Source of the DNA: Oscheius tipulae
Lineage: Eukaryota > Nematoda > Chromadorea > Rhabditida > Rhabditidae
Direction of reading: 5' to 3'
Assembly: GCA_037178975.1 (NCBI GenBank)
Contig: JASJZH010000006.1
Location: 3,782,001-3,846,000 of the forward strand
Length of the DNA: 64,000 nucleotides
The notes beneath the pieces were generated by a model. That model did not search any database. It was not told where the DNA came from and was given only the letters and a program-made list of their open reading frames with translations. Of the stretch, positions 33,744 to 45,090 are shown piece by piece; position 1 is the stretch's first letter, and every line of letters starts with the position of its first letter. A program made the position numbers and the translations under genes.

Positions 33744-36095
33744 CTACATAAGAGAACAGTTCGAACGAAAGGTTTCTGCAATACCTCCTCTCTTCTTTTG
33801 AGTGTAGAGGGCTGGAGCTGCTTCGGATACCCACCAAGGTATGGCTCGCTCTTGCGCCAGCTTTGAACGTTCAACATCAAACTCGAAAGAGGAGTCACCC
33901 TCTTTGACTGGTGACTCTGTATTTACAGGTGCTGTTGGCTCCTTAATGTGACCAGTTTCAAAGATTAAATTTGTGGAAACCTGGTAACTGTAGAGCCGAA
34001 TTTCCGGCTGAGAAAGCACTCTCGGAGGAGTAGATCTTAGCACAGCTTCTCTCTTTTCAGCAATCACTCGTCTCGCAGTGCCTCCTGTTCTCGGCACTCG
34101 GTCACACTAAAAAATCGCATAGCTCTATCTAAATATGCACTACTTCATCAACTCCAATATTTTCATCGTTTCCAGGCAAATTTCCTTGCTTCTCGTAGTT
34201 AGCTACGGCCTTGATTGGACTCAGATTGTATTCTGGCAGACGACTGTAATTCTTATTTCCCACTGTCGTAGACGTTCTTTTAGGAATGCGTCGACTATGT
34301 TCCTTAGACATTACTGTTTAAAAAACTATAAGAAATGTACCTGAAGAGCTTGCGAAGATGTTGGTTGGTCTGACTTCTCTTCAATAGTCGTCGATTGAAG
34401 TTTTCTCTTATTCAACACTTCCTTCAGTTCTGTTTCGAAAGCAAGGTCGGCTTCTATAGCAAATTTTTAGAAGTAAAAGTAAACAGTGTACTTCTTTTCC
34501 TGTATTTTACTTGGCGGGTATTTGGTGTCCTTTCTGAGTCTGTTCTGAAGATGGGCGTTTCCGCTTCTTCCTCTTCTTCATTAACCGGGTAGGTTTTCTT
34601 AGTAAACTTGTTCGTAAACTTCTTTACCAACCGATTTCTAAAAAGAAATTACAGAAAACGAGAAAGACGTTGATTTACTTAAAGTTTCGAACATGTTGAC
34701 GGCTGCTCTCCTTTCTCAGAGTCGATCTGAGTATGTTCATTCGTTCAATGGCTGTTTGGATGGCAGCCTTCCACTCTTTCAGATTGTCGTAGTTATCGGA
34801 TGTGACCATGACACAATGATCTTTGCAGTAAATCTAAAGCTTAAATGTTCAAAACTAAATGAACACAAACCAAAAGAGATCCCTCCAACTCATTGTATAC
34901 CAACCGGCAGTGCTTCAAGGGTATAATGCAAGAGCAAGAGAACTTGGGGGTGATGAAGCGACGTTTTCCGTAAACCAAAATGTCGTTGAACAACCAGAAC
35001 ATCCTTTCATCATGAGAATCGGAAGACTGGCTAATCTGAATATCCAAGATATATGTGAATATCAAGTTCTTGTGAAGTATTAGAGAGCCTACCTTATACA
35101 ACGGGCCTTCTCTAATGATTCTTCTTCCAGGTGCCACAATTTGTCTTCCCAAATCTCGCTGGATTCTGTAGAGCTGCTGTTGATTCTCAAAATCTCGAAT
35201 GCAGGATTCCGTGAGCTCGGTGATTTCATCAATTTTGTTCAAGACTTCTGAAAACGAGCCGTAGGCATACAAATAGGGTCATACCCTCGAGCAGTCCTTG
35301 CTCATTAGGGCATGGAGAAGATTCTTTCATTTTGGAGAGAAGCATGATATATCGAGGTAGTCGCTGGATCGGCATGATCATCAGCGCCATCAAACTGTTG
35401 CCCTGACAAGGCGGCTTCAATTGCTGCCTTGAAATCAACTCATTGAACGCTTCAGAATTAGCTGATAGTTCCTGAACATCAAAGTTGAAAAAAGAGGAAA
35501 CGAAACATTCACGTCGTAGGCCTTGATTATGTTCGGATAGTTCCTGGCGTAGGCCGAGTAGCTTTTCAAAAACGGTGATATTTTGTTAAAAGCCATTGGA
35601 ACTGAAGACGTTCTCAGCTCTCGAAGCAGTTCTTTGTTTACATTGTAGATTGTTGGGATTTCCGCAAACATGTCTCGAAGATGAGTCTTCTTGATGCCAC
35701 AGTTTTTGTTACTAGAGCGCATATCCTCCAGAACGTCCATGAAAAACTGATAAAATAACTGAAATGTAAACAAATATCTACCCGTTGAACGGTGAGCAAA
35801 AACTTCAAGTATATCCTCTCCGAGTCGTAGAGTTCTTGCTTGGCGCTGTGGTACTGCCGTTCCTCTAAGTTTGCGGTCACGGGAATCGTGAAAGAGAAAC
35901 GCTTCAGTTCCTGAATCTCTGCAGTCCAAATAACCTGAAGCAATAGAACGTCTATTATGTTGAACAAACAGTAACCTGACTTGGGAAGGTACCTTCTAGG
36001 TCCATTTCGTTGTTGCTCATGTCTCCAAATCCAAGCATAGGATTATCATCACCGGCACCTTGTTCTTCGATGGTCCGTCGAATTAGCGGTTCCAT
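33744..36095 (-). CDS. Rho guanine-nucleotide exchange factor (DH-PH)
   Basis: About 640 residues in roughly ten exons. Start MEPLIRRTIEEQGAG at 36095. A DH domain follows: QYHSAKQELYDSERIYLKFL (CR1), a middle helix region (LRDMFAEIPTIYNVNKELL, SPFLKSYSAYARNYPNII), and the hallmark CR3 helix LMALMIMPIQRLPRYIMLLS. The PH domain then reads REGPLYK, RMFWLFNDILVYGKRR, FSCSCIIPLKHCRLVYNEL, VMVTSDNYDNLKEWKAAI and QTAIERMN, with the conserved Trp in the last helix. The C-terminal third is Ser/Thr- and Lys-rich and disordered, ending AETFRSNCSLM. The sequence resembles FGD/ARHGEF39-like Dbl proteins, but I cannot assign an orthologue. It would activate a Rho-family GTPase at membranes. A longer open frame extends upstream to 36230 through what is probably a UTR intron. 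Confidence 0.85.
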
Positions 36096-36598
36096 TACTT
36101 GAAACAAAACATAGCTGTTGAGGGAAATTGAAAAAAGAATAAGTAAGGAGAAAATCGATAAATGAGATGACGACTGTAATAACAACCAAACGCTCATTAT
36201 GCGGCTCCCCTTAGCCGCCATAATGCGCATTTGAATGTAGTCTTTTCGCGCTAACGCCAGGTGGTCCGTAGCAGCAGAGCAGGGATCAAACTAACGGAAA
36301 GTAAAGAGTAAAATGTGAATGGTGCCAAAAGTACATTTAGTTTCTTGTTTTATCAATGCTATTTGAAGTAAATTAAAAATGCGAATGCTATTAATCAAGT
36401 TTTTGATAGTTTAAAATGCAATATGGCGTATCAGATAATAGCTATTTAGTAACATTACGTCACAAGAATTATTAGTTTTGTGAAAGAACCAAGTCCTTTA
36501 CTTTCATTTTCGAAGGACATTAGTGCTGTTATGTGTTTATCAAGTAAGGGAGTAAACAAGTTAACGTTTATTCACAAGATATGGGAGTGGTTCGATTC
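36096..36598. other. Short intergenic, 0.5 kb, AT-rich
   Basis: Holds the upstream region of the RhoGEF gene and the 3' UTR of the small secreted protein gene. No other feature was seen. Confidence 0.5.
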
Positions 36599-37036
36599 TC
36601 ACAGGTTGTTGGTACCTTTGAGCTCCATGTTCCGAGTACTGCACTTGTTTTCCATCGCCTTCGCCACGACAGAGATTTTCTTTAGGTCAGCCTCGAAACT
36701 GAAAATGGCTTGAACTATTACATTTTTAATTTTACCTATTTGCGTTGCTGAAACTGTTGAGGGCCTGCTCATACATGAAGTCCAGGACGCAGATTCTGGG
36801 AAGGAGCTCATGTTCGCAGATTTGCCAATCATCAGCTGTTTTGATGGCGATAACGATATGTTTCAGATTAAATGGCCAGGAAATCACGCCATTGAAGAAC
36901 GAACGGATGGTCTGAAGTGGCTAATTGAGCCTGTGCCCAATTGAACACCTACTCGAACATGCCATTCTGTGCAGTCTCTGGTAGACATGCCGGCCACGCT
37001 AACTACTAAAAGAGTGAGAACGATGATGACCTTCAT
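36599..37036 (-). CDS. Small secreted cysteine-containing protein, unknown family
   Basis: Three exons give roughly 115 residues. MKVIIVLTLLVVSVAG is a clear signal peptide, followed by STRDCTEWHVR. The mature part is helical with few but regularly spaced cysteines: one in RDCTEW, two in QICEHELLPRICVLDFMYEQ, one in MENKCSTRNMEL, giving four, so two disulfides are possible. It ends LKGTNNL-stop. Introns are about 40 nt with TTTTCAG acceptors, and the start follows TTTTTTTTCAG, which favours a true gene. No homologue is recognised; it could be a secreted effector or body-fluid protein. The gene lies between the RhoGEF (same strand) and the divergently transcribed tetraspanin. Confidence 0.65.
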
Positions 37037-37292
37037 CCTGAAAAAAAAACTGTTCCTTCTTTTTTGAGAAAAGATAGAGGAAAGAGATATATTGCATTTT
37101 GTTCTGTCCCTAATTCGTTGTCAGACCACCTGTTACAACAATACCCAAAAATTTCACTTGTCGAATGAACTTTCACGTAACATTTGCTCCGAGCTTATAG
37201 CGAGATTGGCCTTACAATGTGGTTCCGATTTCGACTCAGAGACTACGTGATCGAGGAGTAGCAGACAATGATGAATACATGTGTAACAGGGG

Positions 37293-37478
37293 TCAGCTGA
37301 GCATAATACGCTCGACTACTTCTATGTTCTCACGAAGCACCTCCTCTAAAGAGTCAAAACGTTCTTTTCTGAATAGCCTAATCACAATACTAACAACGGA
37401 GATCAATTTCCTCACTTCCTGATCACTGAGCCCGATTTTGTCCAAAACAGTTCTCAAAAAACAGTCAAGACTTATCAT
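37293..37478 (-). CDS. Possible 61-aa small ORF, unknown
   Basis: The frame MISLDCFLRTVLDKIGLSDQ ... EEVLRENIEVVERIMLS is strikingly helical and free of odd composition. It lies alone between the secreted-protein gene and the tetraspanin start, with no visible splice partners. It could be an exon of an unrecognised gene or chance. Confidence 0.22.
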   Translation of the reverse strand: MISLDCFLRTVLDKIGLSDQEVRKLISVVSIVIRLFRKERFDSLEEVLRENIEVVERIMLS

Positions 37479-37625
37479 GGTCAGCTATTGATTTGTTAGT
37501 CATTCGCTGCCGTGGTCAAATAGCGTCGCTCATGCCACGAGCCAGGTAACTTTGTTTGTATAACCCCAAGGATCTTCTCTATGCGTCTCTTATACCTGCT
37601 CATATAGCCTTTTTATAGAGAACAC

Positions 37626-39972
37626 ATGTCTGTGGAAAGAGCGGGCTCTGGTTGCCTCAAAATTTCCTTAATATTGTATACTTTATTATTTTGGGTAAGT
37701 CAATTTCCTGCATTTCCTTATTAGTTTTAAGGCTTCCGGATTTGGTCTGATATTTCTGGGGTTCTACGTAATTTTTGAGCCGAAAAGGAGCTACGTGTTG
37801 GACTTTGTTGATTTCTCAGAAGATGACCCGCTACTTGTAGGTGTTGTGTTCCTTCCGATGATACCGAATAATTCAAGACGTTTGCCGCTTATACGGCAAT
37901 TGTGGCGGGAATTTCAACGCTACTTGTCGGATTCATTGGCTTTTTCGGAGCCTTGAATCGCATGAAATGTCTTCTTGTTGGAGTAAGTTTGTAACCCGGT
38001 TCTTATGACTGGATTATTGCAGTTTATGATCTGTTTAATTGCCCTATTCTTGGCAGATGTGGCAATTGGAACATTGGCATTAGTCTACAAAGGAAAGGTA
38101 AGTTCGAGTGATGCTATATACTTGACGTATCCTTGTAGTTTTCGGATGACCGCATGACAGTCTATTTGACAAACTTGACTAACAACCGATATTCGAGAGA
38201 TAAATGGGTCAAACCGCTCTTGGATACTGTCCAGTTCTATGTAAGTTTGTTTTAATTTGGTTTTTATCAAGGACTTTTGAACTTTTCTTGTTTTTCATTG
38301 TGGTGATTTCTGTTTTAAACTGGTCGAATGTTATCTTGTTCAAGATTGCCTAAGTGTACCATCTAATCCGCAAAACGTACAAGCATACTTTCAAGATCGA
38401 TCAACCGAATTCTACCTTCCACGAGAATCTAAAGAGAGCTGTCAAGTTTGAGTACGGTGTCTCTTTGGAGATCGAGAGAAATCGCAAAGTTACCAACATG
38501 ATCAACAGATTGCAATTCTACGTAACAAACCTACCAGAGAGAGCCAATTTTCCGCGATTGTAGGAGCAATGCTGTGGCGCAATATCTTCAAACGACTATT
38601 TGGGGAGCTCTTGGATGGCCTCGATGACCGGCGATCCTGCTTATGAAGATGTAGATCCTCTTCTCGTGCCCGAGTCTTGCTGCAAGCAAATCGCAGGAGC
38701 TTCCCCATTAAACCCTGTTGCAAGAAGCCAGGCACGATGCCAACAGCCCGAATCGGACAATAAGTGGAGATATACCATGGTAAGTGAGAAAAATCCGTTC
38801 CTGGTTACCTAGGAACTGCTAATTAAGATGGGCTGCGCAAAAGAGATGATTAACAAGAGAGTGCCGCACGCACTGGAGCTCTTTTTCTGCGCAGAAAAAG
38901 TTCGAAGCAGGCATGCAATGCTCGAAACCGAGAGCCGAAGCAACAACTGACTAAGGCAGAAAACGGAAGAGAACCGTGGGCGGTAATGAGGCTGGATTTG
39001 AGAGTAATGTTAATCTGCTATCAACTGGTGGGAGCGAATTGTTCTCGTGAGAAGATAATCTTAGAGAAGGTACACAACCCAGGCTCCAGAAAAGCGAACG
39101 CAGAATGTGAGTGGTCATAAAGACAAAAAGTGCAATAACCTGGATCTCAAGAAGTTGGCAATCCAATCTGGACAGTCAGGAAGATAACTTGCACAAAGAA
39201 GAAGAACACAAGGTAATTTCCGGACGAAGATTGGAATCGTCTTTGCAAATTGCAGTGAACTAACTTGATTAACTTACTCCCATTGTGTGGTCATAAATGT
39301 CGAATAAAAAGTTTTCTGTAAAAAGACGTCCGAGAATGATGTTATTGGCTCCAAATTACTAATGTTTGCAGCAAAAGTGTTGTGGTGGAGCTGGACCGTA
39401 CGACTACTACAACTCATTTTGGTATATAACTAACACTGATCGTGGAACTCGCTCCTTTGTCCCGTCGTCATGCTGCAAACAAGCCCAAGCTGGTCGAGCA
39501 TGGGCCGTCGTGCCTGTTGATCCTATGTGTACTACCTACTTCTACTATTCGAATCCTTTCAACACTTCCGTCAATATAGAAGTGGGTTCAAGAAGGGGAA
39601 CTAGACAGAAAGGAGTGAAGTTCATGTAGCAACGAGAGCAAATGACATGGAAACACTCAATGGGTGGTCGCAAAAATGTAGCACCCTGCTGCCATATGAG
39701 ACTAGTTTGTCAGAAGGGCTTTTTAGGCGTCTGAACGCGGGAGAGTACTCTGTTCACAAAATCTTTCCTTTTCAGGGATGTAATGAGAAGATGCTGAAGT
39801 GGTTCGATGAACAGACGATCATTTTTGCCAGTGTTGGATTCAGTTTTGCCGGTCTCATGGTATTCCTCATATTCGAGTTTGCTCAAACTCATTTCAGATG
39901 ATTGGTATCATTTTGACTCTCTGCCTCTGCAACAGTATTGTCTACTATGTTCACATTGAACAGGATTACTGA
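37626..39972 (+). CDS. Tetraspanin with duplicated, apparently alternative EC2 exons
   Basis: Four transmembrane segments: TM1 in MSVERAGSGCLKISLILYTL + FWASGFGLIFLGFYVIF, TM2 (YTAIVAGISTLLVGFIGFFG), TM3 (FMICLIALFLADVAIGTLAL), TM4 (IIFASVGFSFAGLM + MIGIILTLCLCNSIVYYV), ending HIEQDY. The large loop is encoded twice. Exons 1a (38139-38240, ends LLDTVQFY) and 1b (38396-38521, ends INRLQFY) are alternatives for its first helix. Exons 2a (38564-38779, EQCCGAISSNDY...PESCCK...ARC) and 2b (39372-39581, QKCCGGAGPYDY...PSSCCK...MC) each carry a CCG motif and matching cysteines. All four are phase 0 and join the shared exon GCNEKMLKWFDEQ at 39776. Products 1a+2b (about 274 aa) or 1b+2a (about 284 aa) are normal tetraspanin length; all four together would give two EC2 cores. 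It organises membrane microdomains at the cell surface. Confidence 0.85.
38780..39371 (+). other. Intronic spacer between the two EC2 exons
   Basis: This 0.59 kb between alternative exons 2a and 2b contains no coding exon that I can see. Confidence 0.5.
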
Positions 39973-40222
39973 AAATTCCGATACGGATCAACTTGCCTCA
40001 TCTAACGATCTTCACGAGCATCTCATTTTTAATAAAGCATATTACTGTCATCTCTTTGTCTTCGTTAGCTTTCCCGCAAATCTCGCGTTACAACTTTTTT
40101 CGAGCCACTTGGATCTTATCCACTCTCTCGGGTCAATTGTTTTTCTACGCAAAACATGAAAGGGAAGTGGGTCAGTTTGTTCCTTTAAAAGGAAAGCAAA
40201 TCCTTTGAAATCCCTGTCAATC

Positions 40223-41233
40223 ATGAAGAGTTCATCGATAGTTTTTCTCACCTTCTCCTTGTGCGCCATCATAATCTTCAGCTCCCTATTTGTTATTGGT
40301 TCTCTGTTCTATGAAGCACAAAGCTTGCTGTCGGATTCTCTTTTTGAGATTAACGAGTTCAAGGTGGGTCTTGAGAAACACTGAACTCTCGTTTCCAGTT
40401 CGTTGCTGATGACGCCTGGGCCAGAATGGCTGAGCCACAAGGACCTTTCATCTTTCGAACAAAACGATCAGAAGAAACATGCAATTGCAACCTAGACGTG
40501 CAGCATACTTGTCCTATTGGGGAGCCTGGAGTTCGAGGAGCTCCCGGAATTGCCGGCCAGCCGGGCGAACCTGGTAGAAAGGGCAAAAAGGGTGCGCCCG
40601 GCCTTGGTCTTCAAAATCACCCAGGCGGCTGTGTACTCTGTCCTGCTGGACCCCAAGGTATAAAAACATATTGAGCAATGAAGCTAATTGTTCAGGACCG
40701 CCAGGGGAGTCAGGACCTGATGGAATCAGAGGTCCAGACGGAAAAGATGGTCAACCTGGTGGCATTCAAGGACCTCCTGGGGAAGCTGGGGAGGAAGGTA
40801 TGAAAGGCAATATCGGGCCAAAGGGTCAAAAAGGAGATCGCGGATTGGACGGAGGTCAGTGCCCAAAGCCAAATCCAGGTCGACCGGGAGTTCGAGGTCC
40901 ACGTGGTCAACGGGGAGAACCGGGGTAAGCATTGTTTTCACTCTTTTTTATTCACTATCTGTCAGACCCGATGGAGATAGTGGCCGCGAAGGTAATATTG
41001 GGAGGGTCGGTTACGCTGGTTTGAACGGAATGAATGGAATTCCGGGAGAGGATGGAACACCAGGAGATTTTGGAGATATTGGGTTGCCTGGCGACGATGC
41101 TACTTATTGTCGTTGCCCACACCGTTCCCGAATGCTTCCCGAAGAAGTTAACGCAGCTTATAGGATGAATGAAGAAGAGCGGATGAAACGACTTGAGTCC
41201 GATCAAATTCCTAGAGCTTATATTGTCTACTAG
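40223..41233 (+). CDS. Nematode cuticle collagen
   Basis: About 300 residues in four exons. The N-terminus MKSSSIVFLTFSLCAIIIFS SLFVIGSLFYEAQSL is the Col_cuticle_N membrane/signal segment. RTKRSEE is a furin-type site (RxKR) that releases the mature chain. CNCNLDVQHTC precedes the first Gly-X-Y block (GEPGVRGAPGIAGQPGEPG...). A CVLCPAGPQG interruption is followed by a second and third Gly-X-Y block, separated by GGQCPKPNPG. After GDDATYCRCPHRSR comes a non-collagenous, charged C-terminal tail ending PRAYIVY. Paired cysteines around the Gly-X-Y blocks are as in nematode cuticle collagens. Likely secreted by the hypodermis into the cuticle. The tail of about 40 residues is longer than in many family members. 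Confidence 0.92.
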
Positions 41234-42413
41234 ATGCCATTTTACAATAAGAATTAATGTACACTCTTTTCCATCAAAATGAGATCAAATGTGCCTTAGA
41301 TGTATCTGCGTACAACATTTTGTAAATTTTTGTTTTTTCGCCAATTTCTCAAAAGACGCTCTCATCCTTTCGTACCAGAATGTACCATCTGGCTGGTAGA
41401 AAAACGGTGGGCGTAGATTAACAGCTGACACCTGTCATTGCTTATGTTTTACATAAACTTTCGGTGACAAGTGACCCTCTCCTTTCTTATCTATCTAGTT
41501 GTAAATGCCCAAAAGTCTGTGTGTATGTGTTTGAAGCCAATATTGCCAATCTGACAGTTAGTGACAGCAATCACTCTTTGCAAGTCAAGTTAGATCGAGT
41601 CAGCTCGGGAGATGCGTCTCTTGGAGAGCGTTGATCCTGCCACGGTAGCTGCCCCAACGGGGCATCAAAGAAACTTGTCAGACATATCCCTTTCATTTGC
41701 ACAGAAAAGAAACCTATATACGATGAATGTGCAAGACATTGCTTGGAGTGTATTTTTACGTTAACCACCCACTCACTTCGTCCTTTCTTGTTTATCGGCG
41801 CCCCTGATAATAACCTTTCACAAACGTTCAAAATAAATTAGGCAGAGTTGTTTGCGTCCTAAGTTTTCAGGAGCTAATCAGGAGGAGCGGAGGCAAGTGT
41901 TGACTGCGGTCAATGCCGCCTGCTGCACATGCTTTTGGCCACGAGCGTAGCCGCGGCGAATTATTTGTCAGCTGGCAGCGCCAAACGAGACGGCGTTCAT
42001 TCCACTCACAATTCTTGCAAATACATGATCAAACTTTGGCTCTCAGTCTCTTCAATTTCAATCGATACGAGCTCCTCGCAGCTGGACTATGTAGCAATAA
42101 AGGCGCAGCTGGCCTATCCTCCTTTACTCTCAGATCACCCGCTATTTGTTCTAGTTCCTGTTTGCTCAAAGCTAGTGCGTTTTCGAATCTGGAAGTAAGT
42201 GCGGAGCAAAAACTTTTATGCTTTCTTTTCTGCCAATTCACGGAGGTCTTGACCGTTTTTTGAATTTATTCTCCCGGGTTTCATTCATATGCGTTGGTTT
42301 TCGTCGTATTGTTGTCATGACAATTTTTCGCGAAAATAACATTTCAGTTCTTCTCATCCCCAGCATCATAGCTTTCGCTCCACCCTCTAATCCCACTCTT
42401 TCAGCGGCCCGCC
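41234..42413. other. Intergenic, 1.2 kb, with the 5' UTR intron of the transporter
   Basis: A good donor (TCTGGAA|GTAAGT at about 42195) and acceptor (CCACTCTTTCAG at about 42403) flank a likely 5' UTR intron; the start sits in a strong context (CCCGCCATGG). A 116-codon plus frame at 41913-42263 is crossed by that intron and not called. AATAAG near 41247 may serve as the collagen poly(A) signal. Confidence 0.45.
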
Positions 42414-44581
42414 ATGGACGTCGAACAGGAGAAAAGTAACCAGATGGGCCTTCTGGCCTGCATATCGTACGTTGTTGGTGAGTATGTTATAGTTTAACTC
42501 TCTCAAAATAGAACCGATTCAGTCTTGTTTTTTTTTTAGGTAATGTCATCGGGTCAGGAATCTTCATCACGCCTGGAAGTGTTCTCCAGCAGGCTGGCTC
42601 TATTGGAATGTCGTTAGTCATCTGGACTGTTTGTGGACTCATCAGCCTTCTAGGTGAGACGATTCTTGGTAGTTCTAAATAAAAAATTGGTCCAGGTGGA
42701 ATTGCTTACATCGAATTGGGAACGGGCATTCCATCAGATGGAGGAGACTTTGCGTATGCTACCTTTGTTGGATGGAATGTAAATATAACATGTTTCTATC
42801 ATTTCCCATGCGTTTAGCACATCGCTTTTGCATTCATGCTTGTCAGTGCCATCTTGACCTACCCTGCTTCAACTGCTGTACAAGCGGTCACATTTGGAAA
42901 GTACATGACGAATGGAATTATGCAGTTTGTGGAAGTCAATCCCGGAACAGAGACACTGCTCAGCTATGCAATTGGAGTTGCACTTTTGGGTAGCAACAGA
43001 TCTTTCTTTCACATTTTTACTTTACAGTCTTCTGTACGGTCATCAACATGCATTCCCAATCGAAATACGGCGGTTACTTCCAAATTGCTGTCACAGCTGC
43101 CAAAGCGGTGATTCTAATTGTTGTTATCGTCATCGGAGCTATTTATTCTATCACTGGGGGTATGAGCCACATCTTCAAAGACCTAATTACATTGTTATAG
43201 AGGCCAGAGAAAACCTTGCTCGTCCGTGGGAAGGCTCTCATTACGGAATTGGCACCCTCGTAATGGCTGCCTATGGCGGTTTGTGGTCGTATGCCGGCTG
43301 GGATATTTTGAACTATGGAGCTCCTGCCGTCAAGAATCCACGAGTGTAAGCAAAAAAAGCAGCTCATCAGATTTTGTTGATTCAGATCTCTGCCCGTTAG
43401 TCTTGTTGGTGGACTCATCTTTGTAACCACTGTCTACGTTCTGACTAATTTCTCCTTTGTCGCCGTCCTGGGACCATCAGTCATGAAGAACACAACGGCC
43501 GTCGCAAATGTGCGTTTTCCTTATTTTTTTATGCAAAAGGAGACTTTTAAAGGATTTTGCTGGGATTTCTATGGGCCCGTTAGCCCCTGTTATTCCGTTC
43601 TTCACTGCAATTCTTCTCCTCGGATCTCTGAACGCCAACATTTTCTGCTCCTCCAGGTAATCGAGCTAAATTTCTTTTTTTCAAGTGCACAGATTGGATT
43701 GAGTGATTTTTCTGTTTCAGTATAGACAGCTTCTCCGCGCTTTAGGAAATCCGAAAATCATCGAAGGGGATTGAATTGAACCCATGTTGCTCCGATTCGT
43801 AGTCCAGCGCGCTAACCGCGGAGCTATGGCTTGGCTGCGCCTCAGCGAGCGAGTCTACAGACAGACAGAATAAACTGATTATAGAATTCTGCTGGAAGCT
43901 GCTAGGGAAGGCCATCTCTTCGAGATACTGAGCGCTGTACACAAGAAAAGTGGAAGTCCTCGAGCTGCTCTCATCTTCCAGGTAGCTTTGTCACTTTTTT
44001 CACACTCATTCTCTTTAGTTCATGATTGCTATCGTTTTCACCCTGTTCAACGTCGAAACACTCATCAACTACGTTTCGTTCATCATCTATGGACAGAAAT
44101 GTATCACGATGGCCGCCCTTTTCTACATCCGATACACTGGCAAGAAAGTTGACTCTGGTAAATATGGGTCATGAACCCTTTAAAACGAACTGCAGGAGTT
44201 ATGAGAGTCCCGCTCTTCATTTCCGTGATCTTCTTCATCATCTGCCTTGTTTTGGTCACCATTCCCTTCTACACGGATCTTGTGGTAAGCAATTTTTAAC
44301 CATTTTCTCACCCCTTCCAGATGTCGATCTTTGGATTGGTTGGAGTTTCCTTGTCCATGATCTTGTACCACTTCCTGGTCAAAAAGAAGATGCGTCCTCC
44401 CATGTACATGTCAATGTCAGGTTGGTTATGGGCCCTGACCTCTGACGCCTGGTCGTTTATAGGTGCAATCAATACGGTCCTGCTGAAATTTCTCGATGCC
44501 GAGATTGTTCACAACGAGGAGACTGTCCAGGTCCAGACTGCGCCTGGTGCAGAATCAACCGAGCTTCTTGATAAGTCCTAG
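42414..44581 (+). CDS. SLC7-family (LAT-type) amino-acid transporter, copy 1
   Basis: About 480 residues, 12 predicted TM segments. Start [22 protein letters not shown]1 holds the substrate-binding GSGIF motif ([19 protein letters not shown]). Next come [38 protein letters not shown] and [20 protein letters not shown] (TM6 region of LATs, with NPR after it). Then [51 protein letters not shown] and [20 protein letters not shown]. The tail is acidic ([19 protein letters not shown]). This is the light-chain type of heteromeric exchangers: the conserved Cys that pairs with a 4F2-like heavy chain would be sought near YPAS/TFGKY, but I see Ala-Ser there, so heavy-chain linkage is uncertain. Followed at 0.5 kb by a paralogue. 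Confidence 0.88.
43766..43826 (-). pseudogene. tRNA-like relic in a transporter intron
   Basis: On the minus strand an A-box-like stretch (reverse complement of 43804-43826, TAGCTCCGCGGTTAGCGC...) is followed by a B-box-like GGGTTCAATTC. The anticodon-like loop would read CTACGAA (ACG). The anticodon and T stems do not pair well, so this looks like a decayed tRNA-Arg copy or a tRNA-derived SINE head, inside the intron that separates NIFCSSR from LLEAAREGH. Confidence 0.4.
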
Positions 44582-45090
44582 ACCAACATCTTATCTTTGT
44601 TTTCCCCCTTATTGTTGACTATCACATTCCCACATCTGTTACCACTTTCCCATTTACAGGTACAATTTGCACAAGCCGTGAAATGCAGGTTAATTTGCCT
44701 TACTATCATAATACAAAGTTTTAACATAACTTTATGCAATGAAAATGTTGATGCACTATAAAATGATTGATGGCAAAAGGCGGTTTGGGGGTCGAAGTGA
44801 TCTTATCAAATGAAGAACGGTCGCAGTTTTACTAGCAACAAAGATATTGTGAGAGTTTGTCCGCGTAGATGACTACAAAAACTATAGCCTTTCTTAAAAA
44901 ATAAAAAAGGTTAACCGCCCTTTTTATCAAAAATGACTTCTGGACACTCGCTCTATCAAAAGATAAAAGTATCTGTCACACTGCCGCTGCCACAACCATT
45001 AAAAGAACATTTCGCGGTGATTTGCCGTCTACTTCATACTTTCTCTCTCCCACTGTCTTTGCCTCAGATTATTTGTAGTTTCAGATTACT
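44582..45090. other. Short intergenic between the two transporters
   Basis: Half a kilobase with an AAAATAAAAA poly(A)-like site near 44902 and a splice acceptor (GTAGTTTCAG) just before the next start codon. Confidence 0.5.

Noticed and set aside
36096-36230. Upstream extension of the RhoGEF (MRIMAAKGSR...)
   Set aside because: It looks like read-through of an AT-rich 5' intron ending TTTCAAG just before MEPLIRR.
37626-39972. Two separate tetraspanin genes
   Set aside because: Only one set of TM1-TM4 exons exists; the second EC2 pair has no own membrane segments.
40426-40941. Antisense frames within the collagen gene
   Set aside because: Mirror frames produced by the Gly-X-Y (GGN-NNN-CCN) codon pattern.
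41913-42263. 116-codon frame before the first SLC7 gene
   Set aside because: Crossed by a good GTAAGT donor and lies in the likely 5' UTR/intron of the transporter.
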